Assembly: GCA_011947345.1 (NCBI GenBank)
Contig: JAAVTG010001034.1
Coordinates: 1-35,282 of the forward strand
Length of the DNA stretch: 35,282 bases
From: Phytophthora quininea
Lineage: Eukaryota > Oomycota > Peronosporomycetes > Peronosporales > Peronosporaceae
Reading direction: 5' to 3'
The notes below the pieces were generated by a model, which was not told the DNA's origin, searched no databases, and was given only the letters and a program-made list of their open reading frames with translations. Positions within the stretch are counted from its first letter, which is position 1, and the number at the start of each line of letters is the position of its first letter. Both the position numbers and the translations under genes were made by a program. Of the stretch, positions 20,416-30,827 are shown in pieces.

Positions 20416-21214
20416 GGAGGCCAAAATAAAGATATCGTCAAGATAAAAGCACCTGCCGTCATCCTGTTAAATCCTGACAGCTGGTACTTCCTCGAGGTTT
20501 GCATTCCAACCGAGTGGGCTGCAGTGGAAAAGATGTAGTAGTACAAGTAGTAGCACATGTCGATAAAGACCATCATCGCCTTCTTGCCGCTCGTCTGGGA
20601 TAACCCGTGCATGAGCTAACGAGCAACACTATGATCGCAAGAGTCAGCGCCGTTTCATATCTTGCCTTTGGCAAAAAGCATAGAGCTCGTAGTTTCAGCT
20701 GCAACACAAACAACAGACTGGTGCTCGAACACGCGCTGACTTTCCCTGTTGGAGAACTACCTCACTTGATCGATCAGCAAGCTCGTGCTTGCCGAAGGGA
20801 GGCCAGTTCCGGTTCGTTTCCGGATGACTCACGAGAAACTGTTAAAAATGGCCGTTGAACAAAGTTCGTCAGACATGTACCGAATCAAACCAAGCCTGTG
20901 GGTGAGCGAGGCCTGTTGAGCAACACATGGCAATCTGCGAATCTGCGAGGCGTCGTTGCAGGGTTTGCTACAGCTCAGTAGAGGGCTCTACTCACTGCGC
21001 ATTTCGTCGCCGTCTCTCCGGAGCCTGTCCAGCAGTATCCGGTCGCTCCAGACACCCAGCATCCGGTCCCGGTCGCGCCGTGAAATCGTTTTTGCCCCGT
21101 TTGATTCCAACGGCATACAAACGCCCAGTGGCAGCTTGCAGCCGCGCTCTGCTCACTTTGGAAACGGTGCAGCACAGCGCAGGTCTCCGGTATCTACCCA
21201 AGCGCCACCGCGCC
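20416..21214. other. Gap with a candidate initiator element
   Basis: No gene is convincing here. A reverse frame from about 20612 (MHGLSQTSGKKAMMVF and onward) and a forward frame at 20607-20858 are open but match nothing I know. Near 20986-21006, GGGCTCTACTCACTGCGCAT followed by TTCGTC resembles the oomycete initiator (GCTCATTYBNCAWTTT), about 210 nt upstream of the next gene. The match is imperfect. Confidence 0.25.
20425..20430 (+). terminator. AATAAA poly(A)-like signal
   Basis: AATAAA begins 10 nt after the stop codon of the coiled-coil gene, in a suitable place for its 3' end. Confidence 0.3.
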
Positions 21215-22372
21215 ATGAACCAGTTCTTCGATTCGAGTCCGACGTTGCCCGGACTGTCGGCGATGTTGCATCCGAGCAACTATCAACTATCCCCCAGAGA
21301 CGCAGTCGGGTACACGCCCTTGGCCGCGTCCAAGCTCTACAACGCAGAGTACATGCACCCCAACCGGAGCAGACCGGCAGTCTCTGCAGAAGCCTCCGAG
21401 AGTCTCACTCGACCGACTAAAGTCGCCTCGATCAGTAAGAACCCCAAGAACTCGCGCTACTTGCGGAAATGGACCGCCGCGAGATCCTCACGCGGATCGC
21501 CAAAGGCGAGAAGCAATCAGCACTGGCCAAGGAGTTCAACGTCAGTCGAGCGGCCATTTGCAACCTGAACAAACACCGAGACGAAGTGCTGCGTCGCAAA
21601 GACGGCAACCCGATGGCCAAACACCCAAAGAAGCCTCGATCCAAGAGCAACCTCATGAAAAGCAAGACCGAGGAAGTTCCAGCACGCAACGGCGTGTACG
21701 AGGTCAAATCTCGAGCGGTGGCTCTGCTACTCACCACTCTGAAGAAGAAACACGCGACGGTCAGCGAGTTCCGGCGGTCTAGCGATCGATTGATGAGACT
21801 GATCCTGGAGGAAGCTCTGGCCCACGTGCCGATCAAGACGGTCGACCTTTTCCTCTCGAATCGAGTTCAGACGAGTGGCGTGGCCTTGGAGCATCCGCCC
21901 TGTGCTATCTCAATGGAACCGGCGGGCTGCCCCATGCTCGACTTGTTCCATCAGATGGAGCCCCACCAACCCACAGCGTACGTGAGCTTTGGCGACATTG
22001 CAGTGTCGCCCGGTGATTCTCCATCGGATGTGCAGGTGAAGCTCTACGACGCGAGACTGCCCAGCACGCTCAACTTCCACAACGTGTTTGTTGTGGACCA
22101 CGGTCACGTCGGCCGAGCTTGTGGTCACTGTGGTGCGACGACTGCAAGAACGTGGCGCAGTGGAAGCGATGATTTCGCTGGTGGCGCTAGTAGCGACGGC
22201 CGACGCGGTGGAGAAATTGCGCGCTGCTTTACCAGAGCTGAAGATTGTGGTGGCGCAAATTGATCACGGCGACGATATGTTGACGACCACGGCGTCTGCA
22301 TCGACGACGGACATGATTTTGGATCGGATGGACCAGGTTTACCATGTCCACATGCCGGCCAGTGCGTATTAG
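21215..22372 (+). CDS. HTH plus uracil phosphoribosyltransferase-like protein
   Basis: The start is ATG 21215 (MNQFFDSSPTLPGLSAML) and the stop is at 22370. After 80 disordered residues comes a helix-turn-helix of the Psq/CENP-B kind: EILTRIAKGEKQSALAKEFN then VSRAAICNLNKHRDEVL. A UPRTase-like domain follows (ALLLTTLKKKHATVSEFR, RSSDRLMRLILEEALAHVP, RLPSTLNFHNVFVVD, then ERGAVEAMISLVAL and ALPELKIVVAQIDHGDDML). UPRTase makes UMP from uracil and PRPP. The normal PRPP loop (D-P-M-L-A-T-G-G) is not seen; a frame break near 22100 (+1 or -2) falls exactly there. The segment that usually reads 'GYEG' in uracil recognition is also unlike the enzyme. A second break, one missing A at 21467-21469, joins LRK to MDRREIL. 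The domain may be a regulatory, non-catalytic descendant tied to DNA binding. Confidence 0.6.
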
Positions 22373-22992
22373 GACAAGAAATGCGAGCTGTTGGCTCGCA
22401 GTGGGTGTATTATGTTGAAATGGATGTATGCTACTATCAATGAGATGGTCGATGAACACTCGATACGATTTTGGTCGAATGTTCAGCAAGACGACCATCA
22501 TGCAGCACACCACTTGCGTTCAGGTGACTCAATTGCTTACCCTTTCATCTCCAGCACAAGAGTCCATATTGATGGAGTTGAAAGTTCAATGTGCTCAAGC
22601 TCACCGTCCCAATACAGCTAGCATCCTTCCTTTAAGAGCTGCATCACTCCTTGGGCCGGGATTTTGTTGGGCCATCTTCTGCAACCTCGCTGACGCACTA
22701 TCAAAACACACTGCCACATCGAAACTACACACGAGAGATTCCCGCGGTGGTCGTTCTGGTGGATATAGCAGGTGGTAGAGGATTCTTGGAGTAGTAAAGG
22801 TGATCAGGAGGCAACGTTTTGATCACTGCTGTCACTTTGCTCCACGATTGCAAAGTCTTTGGCAGATGATCCGCTTAACAGGCTTCACACGATGAACAAC
22901 TTGATCGGCATCCACCTGGAGTCAGTTGATTCTTCACAACTGTTGCCGATACGTGGACATAGATAAAAGCGCTATCATCTTCGCTGTTCAGT
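22373..22992. other. Gap: no gene seen
   Basis: Forward frames at 22391-22621 and 22428-22778 are open but have no recognisable domains and no coding-like composition. The interval is the shared 3' flank of the two converging genes on either side. Confidence 0.4.
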
Positions 22993-24487
22993 TCATCGCT
23001 CCTGCTGCTCAGAGGGAAGCGTCAGTGATGCGTATAAAGATTGCAGCTGCCTCCCCAGTCCTGCTTGTTGTTGCTGTAGCTGCTGGTTTCGATTTTGAAG
23101 ATCGCCCGACAATAGCGGGAAGGTCGACGACAACGACGACATGGAGCTGCTCGAAGTCGTCGGTAGCGGTGGTGAAGCTGGACCGTCCGACACAACTGTA
23201 CCAGCTGAACTGTGAGACCGGACGCAGTGTCAGCCTGCTGAGATAGCAGTTTCTGCTGCTTTTTGTTCTCGTATCGGCGACGACAGCGTTCCCGTTCTTT
23301 CATCCGCTGCTCTTCAGACGCGTTTTTGCGTCTCTTTCGACTGCGTTCTGCCTCTCTTTGGCGTTGTTCGTCTGTCGCATGAAGACGTCTCTCACGCGAA
23401 CGCTTCATTTCTCGTTCGCGAGCTTCAGGTGAGGCTTCCGCTCGACGTTTGCGGCTTCGAACACGCTCACCAGCATCCTGCTTTTTCGAGCTCGTCGTTC
23501 TGCATCTCCTTGTCGTTGCGCAGGGGTTTGTTGCTCTCGCCGCCGCTTACTGCGTTGCGCCTCAGCCTGTCTTGCCTCAGGAGTGGCTCGCAGCCGGCGA
23601 AGGCGACTCCGTTCAGTGTTGCCTCTGCATTGATGGCGACGTCCCCGTCTCACTACTCGAGCCTGACGACCCTGCCAGAACAAATGCTGCTGAAGCAATC
23701 GCAAAGGCAGTGCCATCGCTCTGTGTATTAGTTGCCCAATCTCCAGCCAGGCCAAAGCCGCTTGGTGGCGACAGGCCCGCTGCTCTCGGATGACCCGCAA
23801 AGCTGTCGATCGCAGGCGCCGAGCGCATAAAGTCGTTGTAGGCTGCTACATGACTTTGTCGGAGATGCACAAAGGCCTGCCGTCGCCCCAGTTCGTTCGG
23901 CTCGAACGCGTGGGGCATGTCACTTGACTTTCGAGCACTCGTGCAGCTGGAAGTAGGCAAAATATCGTCAGCTACAACAGAAAATATTGGTCAACAAGAA
24001 GCTTCAACTTTACAGTCGACAGGACCAGCACTCGCGCTCTGCGATCTCGCCCCACTTGTTGTCCTGCATGGAAATCTTTAACAAAACGTTAAGTAAACAT
24101 AAAACATAAAAACAATACGTATCATCTCGGCAAACTCACCATGCGTTTTTCAGTCGATTTGAGCTGCCCGAACCAGGCCATGGCATCTTTCTTCCGTCGC
24201 GGGCCGAACCGCACTCGTTGGTTCTCCTCCTCCGAGCAGCCGTTGAAGCGGTACAGCACGTTCTTCAAATGACACGTCTTGAAGTGCGTCACGAAATACC
24301 TGTGAGAAATCAATAAAATAAATATTTTGTTTGCTACAAACGTTTGGCAAAGCAGTCGTCACCTCGGATGCCGTAGAAAGTCAAAGAAAAAGTTTTCGTT
24401 GCACTGCTCGCAGCGGATGAGGTTGGCTCGGATGCGGTCGAAGTGCGCGTCGATGGGCAGCGCCGCAGCGGTCGCAGGCGTCTGCAT
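22993..24487 (-). CDS. Zinc-finger plus STPR-repeat DNA-binding protein
   Basis: Four reverse-strand exons: 24487-24363, 24299-24140, 24063-24014 and 23946-22993. The introns of 63, 76 and 67 nt all start GT, end AG and preserve phase. Exons 1-2 encode a finger-like motif: LIRCEQCNENFFFDFL, then YFVTHFKTCHLKNV (C-x2-C ... H-x3-C-H), similar to BED-type fingers. The last exon encodes about five 20-24-residue basic repeats, such as RRLRATPEARQAEAQRSKR, RRAEASPEAREREMKRSRE and RRLHATDEQRQREAERSRK. These fit the STPR (23-residue) DNA-binding repeat. A Ser/Gln-rich tail ends the protein. Frame changes occur near 23625, at 23482-23486 (a run of five where six are needed) and near 23195. The start could lie further upstream, at 24596. 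A transcription factor or transposon-derived binding protein is likely; the target is unknown. Confidence 0.6.
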
Positions 24488-24967
24488 GGCTGCGGGGATC
24501 TCTCCAGTGGGGAGCGGGTTCCGAAGCCAGCGAGTTCCGCATGAAGCCCACGAGTTCCGCTAGTTGGTCAAGTTTTCCACTTGACGAGTGGCACAATCAT
24601 TATGGGCAGCATAACAATACAATCCTCAGAGTGTTGTGCTGCATTTCTTTACCAACATAAACTAGAGTGAGGCTTTCACAATGGTCGCTGCTTGATAAAC
24701 TGGCAGCAGCACGTCGAAAGTCGACGAACGTTGATCGTCTTTACTGAAGAAGTGCCTCATTTCAACGTGGCTCTAGAGTTTGGCATCGCTGGCATGTTGC
24801 AGTGGCCATCAAAGCCCTTGCTTGCTCGAATACCCATATCAACGTATACCTTATCCAGTAGTTTCTTCCCGCGACAGGCACAAGAAGTTCACGAGCTTGC
24901 GCGTCCTCAAAGAGATTCCGTACAGCACTTTTCCTCCACTGAAAATAATGCCAAATACGTTGAAGAC
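24488..24967. other. Gap between two reverse-strand genes
   Basis: An alternative N-terminus of the STPR gene (ATG 24596, LDQLAELVGFMRNSLASEP) occupies 24488-24596 in a different frame and would need one frame change to join. From 24600 to 24967 I see no coding signal beyond open frames without domains; it should hold the 3' untranslated region of the membrane protein gene to the right. Confidence 0.35.
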
Positions 24968-26750
24968 TTAGCCTTTCAGCCAGGAAAACTTGAAGCTGAA
25001 ATCGGCACCTGAAAGCAAACGTTGGTAGGTGTCAGCTACCACAAACAAAAACACTCCTCTGAGCTTGCTACAACTCACCGTTGTGCTCCAATGAATTCTG
25101 GATCGTGTAGCATATCCAGAGGAACAGGTTCGACTGCACCATTCTCCAACTCTTATCCAACACGAAGGAAAGCAGGTGCAGCATCGAAATGCCGAGCATC
25201 CGCTGGATCAAGTACCCAAAGATGAACATCAAAAGCAGCTCGAGAAATCCATACATGATCACACTGCCGAGTTTGTCTCCTGGACCCGAGTCGACGAACG
25301 ACTGGATTTCAGGGTAGTAGTCGCGATTCGGAAAGTAAAACATTCCCAGCGTGTACATGGCTGCACAATACACACGAAATTGTCAGCAGCTGAATCGATA
25401 AGCTCAAGAAAGTGCTACTTACTGTAGATAAAGGGGACGATGACTTTGGTGTACACGACAAGGATGATGAACTCTGTCGTAAAGAGCACTCGCGCGCTCT
25501 TCTGGACAAATTGCTTCCGCTCTTTCGCGAAAAATATTGTCGATGGCCTTGGTTGCTTGAAGCAGTAAAGAAGACTTGGCAGACACAGGTGGTGTAGGAA
25601 GCGACACGTTGGCCGGCTCGACGGGAATTATTTGCCTCCCAACTGAAACGGAATGTCGATGTGAGCGGATATCTGCTACTGTAATACCACCCAAGCGCTT
25701 TAGAGCCGTAAAGGAGCTGTAGCGACGTTGAGCTAGACTTTCGAGAGCTTCGGGGTCCTTTTCAATGATGTGCAACGCAATGGCGACAAAATCTGCAGCT
25801 TTCAACGGATGCCCTGGCGGTATTTTCCGCCGTAAAGTATTGACTCGCATGAGATCGGTGATGTCCGACACGGACACCCCGCCGAGGACGACATCCAGCG
25901 CAACCATTTGCAAGGTGGTGATAACGGACCGAGAGTTTTGCATCGTGCTGGACACGTACAGCGCGTTGAAAACGTCCACGTTGAAGATCATAATCTGCGG
26001 CATCAAGTCATATTTTCTCTAGGCAGGAGCTGATCCAGTTCTTGGCAATAATTTTGATGACAGGAAGCAACAGCACATAAAACTTTTGCTCTAGTGTTCC
26101 CACTTGAATGAAGCCGTAGAGATAAGCAGGATAGACAAATGTCAGCAATACTTGTAAAATAAGTACCACGATGGCCTGCAACAACTCCCTCAGTAGCGCT
26201 GGATCTCGTCGCAGTACGCGACCGAAAAATACCACGAAGCAAATCACCAAACAGACAAACCACACTGGAACCCCCACGACCAAAGCGAACGGAAGAGGGA
26301 ACCCAATAAGACTGGACATAGCCGCCATAAATCCAATTGTACCGGCACTTGAGAGTATGGGCATTGCAACCACTTGGAAGGAGTTAATGTGCAGACCAGG
26401 CACGCTGATTCGAAATTGCTCCAGGATCACACGCGTCATGAGCGCGATCGTTAAGAAATCTCGACCCCAAAACAAGAAATTTGCAGCTGAACCAGCTGTA
26501 GGTGATGCCAATGGGGCGGCATCGATCAATGTGAGGATAAACAAGCATGGGAATGGCGACACAATACTGACGAGAATCGCCCGTCCACGAGAAGTTGTGC
26601 GACTGTAGTTGAGTAGATGGCGCATCCGTTCGGCTGAGTAGTGACCGCGAAGTTCTACCTGGAAAGTCGACATGAATTTGTGCGCTCGGTGCACGACATA
26701 CCGAACGTCTTCCTGCATTGGATTCTCCAGTAAGCTCGCGATGCGTCAAT
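24968..26750 (-). CDS. Multispanning oomycete membrane protein
   Basis: The reverse strand encodes a protein of roughly 550 residues. The N-terminal region (MQEDVRYVVHRAHKFMSTF, HYSAERMRHLLNYSRTTSR) leads into about six membrane helices over 26,600-26,030. A soluble stretch follows (PQIMIFNVDVFNALYVSST through LRRKIPPGHPLKAADFVAIA), then further helices (FIILVVYTKVIVPFIYS; IMYGFLELLLMFIFGYLI). Near 25420-25360 a GTAAGT...CAG intron joins FIY to MYTLGMFYFPNRDYY, and a last intron (GTGAGT...TTTCAG, about 25074-25011) leads to a short final exon ending SFKFSWLKG at 24968. Breaks: one extra A at 26013-26016, one missing T at 25530-25534. An upstream exon may exist beyond a GTGAGT at about 26820. 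This matches a lineage-specific oomycete membrane family of unknown function. Confidence 0.6.
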
Positions 26751-27430
26751 AATGCGTTAGACTGCGGATGGACGATCGATGGTGAATGAATATATAGGTG
26801 TCAAAATAGCATAGACTCACCCAGGGCGTGTATTGCTGGTTTCACAAAATGAAACACACCTAGAACCAACAAAGGCCAGTGCAGCGGCGCGATGATTCGA
26901 TGCTCGAATCGAGCCATTCGTTCGTAAACACGCAGTCTTACACAATGATGAAGTTCATGGTGCGTCGAGCTAGTCGAGCTGCAATCGACACTCAAACACC
27001 TTCAACGGGATGTTTGCGGCTGAGGAGAAGACTTGACGCACACGAAGATGTTGGTGGTGATTCTTGGATCCACACGCCGTTGAACATGCCTTGCAGCGTC
27101 CACGACTTCGCCTGCTTGGCCTCTCGGTATTGTCGAAGAGGTTGACGCTTCATCATCTCGAAGCTGACGCCCTGCGTCAGCTTCATTGCTACAGAACGCG
27201 TTTATCTTGCATCCGGCTCCAGGCACCATCAACTAACGATTGACTACCCATGCTGTTGTACTTTAGACTTCACTTCGCAAACGATATTCTAATTGTCTCG
27301 TTCTTTCAACCAACGATTGACTACTTCGCCCCCCTAACCAACAGCTCACAACGCAAGAAAAGACAATGACCACACGCGAGCCTTCTCCTTAGGTATTGCG
27401 AGTTCTGGAAGCAGCGGCTTCCGTCCACAT
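26751..27430. other. Gap: possible upstream exon, otherwise nothing clear
   Basis: The reverse frame 26995-26821 (RIIAPLHWPLLVLGVFHFVK, ending at GTGAGT) may be a first exon of the membrane protein gene. Overlapping reverse frames at 27232-26992 look like scraps of an unknown element. No RNA gene or repeat was seen. Confidence 0.25.
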
Positions 27431-27938
27431 ATGGCCGGAGAAGACGCACAAGAAGAAGTGAACACGGCCGACCTGCCTGGTGTGGGCACGCCTTCGTGGG
27501 AGGTATACCAAGACTGGGCCTGCAAGCAGAAGGACTGCCAGCCAGGGATCATGCTTCAGTTCGGGCCCACGTCGACGGTCGAGGCGGCGGGGAGGGTCCC
27601 CCACGAAACCTCGTCATGAAAATCTACAAGGAAGCAGAGAGCATCGTGGCCCACTTGGCACCTCTCTGCGCTGACGATTTCGTCAACGGAGTGCCGCCGC
27701 AGATCCCTGGCCCGCTGAAGCACACGGAGCTGATGCAATACATGTCTGTTCGCGTGGCCGTGACAACGATGATCACCGCCATGTCGGACCCGGGGAGCTG
27801 TACCCGACCATCGACACGCTGCCTGAGGGCAACTACATTTGCCGTGTCGTTGCCACTGGAGAGCGGCGGTGGTCTGCGTGCCAATCTTCTGAGCTCCGCA
27901 AGCGTAGAACGTCAACTCACCTTCAACATTGCACCTAA
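27431..27938 (+). CDS. Small unrecognised protein
   Basis: Start ATG 27431 (MAGEDAQEEVNTADLPGVG), stop TAA 27936. Three frames join end to end if one G is added to each of two G4 runs (27589-27592 and 27792-27795), giving about 169 residues. The joined frames share a consistent hydrophilic composition and include WEVYQDWACKQKDCQPGIML, NLVMKIYKEAESIVAHLAPL, MQYMSVRVAVTTMITAMSD and LYPTIDTLPEGNYICRVVA. I know no family with this pattern. It has no signal peptide and no membrane helix. That both breaks fall in G4 runs and the frames resume cleanly supports a real coding gene. Confidence 0.5.
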
Positions 27939-28021
27939 CTACAAAAGAATCTACAAACTTGTTTGTCCATCTACATAGTTTACATAGTTTATGTTTTACA
28001 TTCCTCTGATAATCGGAAGCT

Positions 28022-29074
28022 ATGGTACCTCTTGCTGCTCGTGCTGCTCGTGCTGTTCTTGCCCCTGCCGTTGTAACCGCCTCCTCGTCTGTGTGTAGAA
28101 CCTCTTCAACTTTGGCGTCCCGTCCGCCACGCTGCAGTTCTCCTCTCTGGCTCTGACCGCCCCACCATCAAACTACCTCGCCAAGAAGACTCTAAAACCT
28201 CCGATCCAATAGAAGTCCCTCTTTTCAGAGACGACGAAGCTGTCCAAGGAGTGTTACAAATCTGCGTCGAAGCAGATAAGAAGTTGGAGCATACTGGACT
28301 CAAGTTGGAGCTGCTGGGGCTCATTGACGTGCCTAAAAACAACTTTGAGTTTCTCAACGTGACCAAAGAGCTGCAGTCGAGTGGAGAAACCATCCAAGGA
28401 GAAGAGAAGTTTCAGTTTGACTTTGGCCGGGTGGAGAGGCTCCACGAGAGCTACTACGGCCACACTGTCAAACTCCGATACGTCCTACGCGCCACGTTGG
28501 CCAGAGGTTCGTACGCCAGCAGTTTGGTGCAGGAGCAAGATCTGTGGGTGCAGAAAGTGGCTCCACCGCCGCCAACCGACCACTCGATCAAGATGGAGGT
28601 GGGTATCGAAGACTGTCTGCACATTGAGTTCGAGTACGACAAGTCCAAGTGAGTTGCCTGGCGAGATACAAGTTGCTTTATGTTGTGCTGTTTATTCATT
28701 TCCTTGTCTTGTTCCTCGCCGTAGATACCATTTGAAGGACGTGGTGATTGGCAAGATCTTCTTCCTGCTGGTGCGCATCAAGATCAAGCACATGGAGCTG
28801 GCGATTTTGCGGCGAGAGAGTGTGGGGACGGGCAACCAGCGCCACAGTGACAGTGAGACGGTCACCAAGTTTGAAATCATGGACGGCGCTCCTGTCAAGG
28901 GCGAGTGTGCCCGTGCGGCTGTATCTGTCGCCGTATCCACTTACGCCGACCTACCGCAACGTGCAGAGCCGCTTTTCGGTGAAATACTTCCTCAACCTGG
29001 TGCTGGTGGACGAAGAGGACCGACGCTACTTCAAGCAGCAGGAGATCACGTTGTGGCGGAAGAGCATCGGCTGA
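28022..29074 (+). CDS. VPS26: VPS26, retromer subunit
   Basis: VPS26 is an arrestin-fold subunit of the retromer, which recycles cargo from endosomes to the Golgi or plasma membrane. The first coding exon appears to be only the ATG (28022-28024), followed at once by a 74-nt GT-AG intron (28025-28098); exon 2 begins NLFNFGVP, and exon 3 starts at 28725 after a 76-nt intron (28649-28724). Family matches are strong: KKLEHTGLKLELLGLIDV, SIKMEVGIEDCLHIEFEYDK, YHLKDVVIGKIFFLLVRIKI, TKFEIMDGAPVKGE, FSVKYFLNLVLVDEEDRRY and FKQQEITLWRK. Length is the family norm (about 300 residues). One C is missing at 28142-28143, and a two-base loss (or +1) near 28902 sits between PVKGE and PVRLYLSPY. Confidence 0.88.
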
Positions 29075-29232
29075 ATTGCTGGTGGTGGTGAGGTATAACC
29101 AGCGATCGAGGTAAGGAATAATACATGCTACAATAGTGTGCGCTTTCGATGGCGTAGTGCTAATGTGTTATTGTCATCTATGACTTCGGGCGTAATCCCT
29201 TTCCTGGAAGCGACGCTTGCTGCACGTGCAGA

Positions 29233-30686
29233 ATGGGAGCTGGGGCATCGACGAAGGCGCTGGATGGACTCGACGCAGCGCTGAAGACCTCTATCGACTC
29301 CGGCAAGCTAGTGATCACCCATCGAGAGTTGCCAGCGCTCCCGCCAGAAATGCTAGCGCGTGCCACACACTTGAGAGAGTTGATACTGGAACATACCACG
29401 TTACGACAGCTGCCCGCCAGCTTCGGTTGTCTTGTGCTGCTCGAGTAAGTGACCACCGATTGGATCCTTGATTCACTTCACTACCTCACAGTGGCGATGT
29501 CATTAGACGCCTGTCATTAGCAGGTAACGAGCTGGAGACATTACCCATGTCGTTTAGCGAACTCAAACGCCTGGAAGAGCTAGATGTCAGCGATAACAAA
29601 CTCCGTTCACTGCTGGGGAATTTTGCGACCTGAGCGCTCTGCGCCGATTGTACGCGCAAAGCAACGCTCTGAAGCGCTTGCCTCGGGAGTTTGGCGCGCT
29701 GAGCAGTCTTGAGATGCTGGATCTGCGGAACAACGCTCTCCGGAAGCTCCCAAGTCGTTTCCGTGCCTGACGAGCCTCACACGCCTCGATTTGAGTAGCA
29801 ACAAGCTGAAGCAATTGCCTGAAGCTTTTGGGAATTTGAGTGGACTCCGGATGTGCGTCCTCGGACGCAACCTTTACAAGAACTGCCGGAGTTTATCGGC
29901 ATGTTGGTGGGTCTCCAGGTGCTGTCACTCAGCAACAACGCACTGTACAAACTTCCAGCTTCCTTTTCAGAACTCTCAAGCCTCACGAATTTGTCTCTGA
30001 CTGGAAACAGGATCGAGTGCTTTCCTGGCCCGCAGCTTGGAGGCTTGAAAGCACTCGTCACGCTGTCGTACACGCAGAACAGACTTCGTCAGTGGCAACC
30101 AGGAGAGAGAGTCAACATTTTGGACGAAGATGCCACAGACACAGAAGATAAAGCAGATGACTTGACCGATGACGCGACAAACGAAGGCGAAGAAGCAGGT
30201 GGACAACGTCCTTCAAAATCCTTTCGTGAATTTGTCAGCAGTGCAGTACCTCGACTTTAGTGATAACGCGCTAGTTCACCTGCCAGCACGCGGCTTGGAC
30301 CAACTCAGCGAGCTGTTGCACTTGAAGCTCGCTCGAAATCGCCTGGAATCGCTTCCGAATGGACTGAAAGAACTGCCAAAGCTGCAGCGTCTTGATATCG
30401 CCGGGAACAAACTCAAGACTCTGCCACCCGCACTGTTTGCTGTCAAAACCCTTGAGATTCTTGATGTCCAGAAGAATTCACTGCATGAGCTACCAGAAAA
30501 TATGGGCGAGTGTGAAGCATTAACTCGACTCACGTTGACGAAAACCAAAACTTGCACGGCCTTCCTGCGAGTCTCCGCAAACTTTCTCGTTTGCAAGAGC
30601 TACGTGTGGATAAAGCTTGTTTCTTGGCGTTGGATGAGGAGCAGACAACATTTTGCAGGAGCGTGCAGTACTTCTCAGCTGAATAA
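29233..30686 (+). CDS. N-myristoylatable leucine-rich-repeat protein
   Basis: The start MGAGASTKALDG (29233) fits the N-myristoylation motif (Gly at 2, Ser at 6), which suggests membrane anchoring. A 47-nt intron (29445-29491) separates exon 1. About 14 short LRRs of the plant/Ras-related 'LxxLPxxfxxLxxLxxLdlsxN' type run from 29280 to 30620 (LPPEMLARATHLREL, LPMSFSELKRLEELDVSDN, LPASFSELSSLTNLSLTGN, LPNGLKELPKLQRLDIAGN and others), interrupted by an acidic Asp/Glu/Thr insert at about 30120-30200. Breaks: G4 29615-29618, C3 29749-29751, C2 29871-29872, a +1/-2 event near 30190-30240, and one base near 30540. All the neighbouring repeats are well conserved. It has no kinase or other effector domain. 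The 3' end overlaps an AATAAA (30682). Confidence 0.75.
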
Positions 30687-30763
30687 AGGAAACACATCGT
30701 AACCTAGTTGGCTGTTGGGTGCAAGACCGTTGGTGTAAGAGTTTTCCGATCTATTGCGTGGTC

Positions 30764-30769
30764 AATAAA
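30764..30769 (+). terminator. AATAAA poly(A)-like signal
   Basis: AATAAA in the 142-nt gap between the LRR gene and the GTPase gene, suitable for ending the former's transcript. Confidence 0.3.
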
Positions 30770-30792
30770 CCTCAGCCGTCCGACGATTGGCC

Positions 30793-30808
30793 CACTTTCA
30801 TTTTGCAA
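30793..30808 (+). promoter_or_regulatory. Oomycete initiator-like element
   Basis: CACTTTCATTTTGCAA fits the core of the oomycete initiator (TCATTYBNCAW). It lies 20 nt before the GTPase gene's first ATG at 30828, a usual distance. Confidence 0.45.
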
Positions 30809-30827
30809 CGTGACGGGGAGCGGCAAG

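Noticed and set aside
23429..23793. Forward open frames of about 100-114 codons
   Set aside because: Antisense to the STPR repeats; Ser/Leu/Arg content is explained by the reverse strand.
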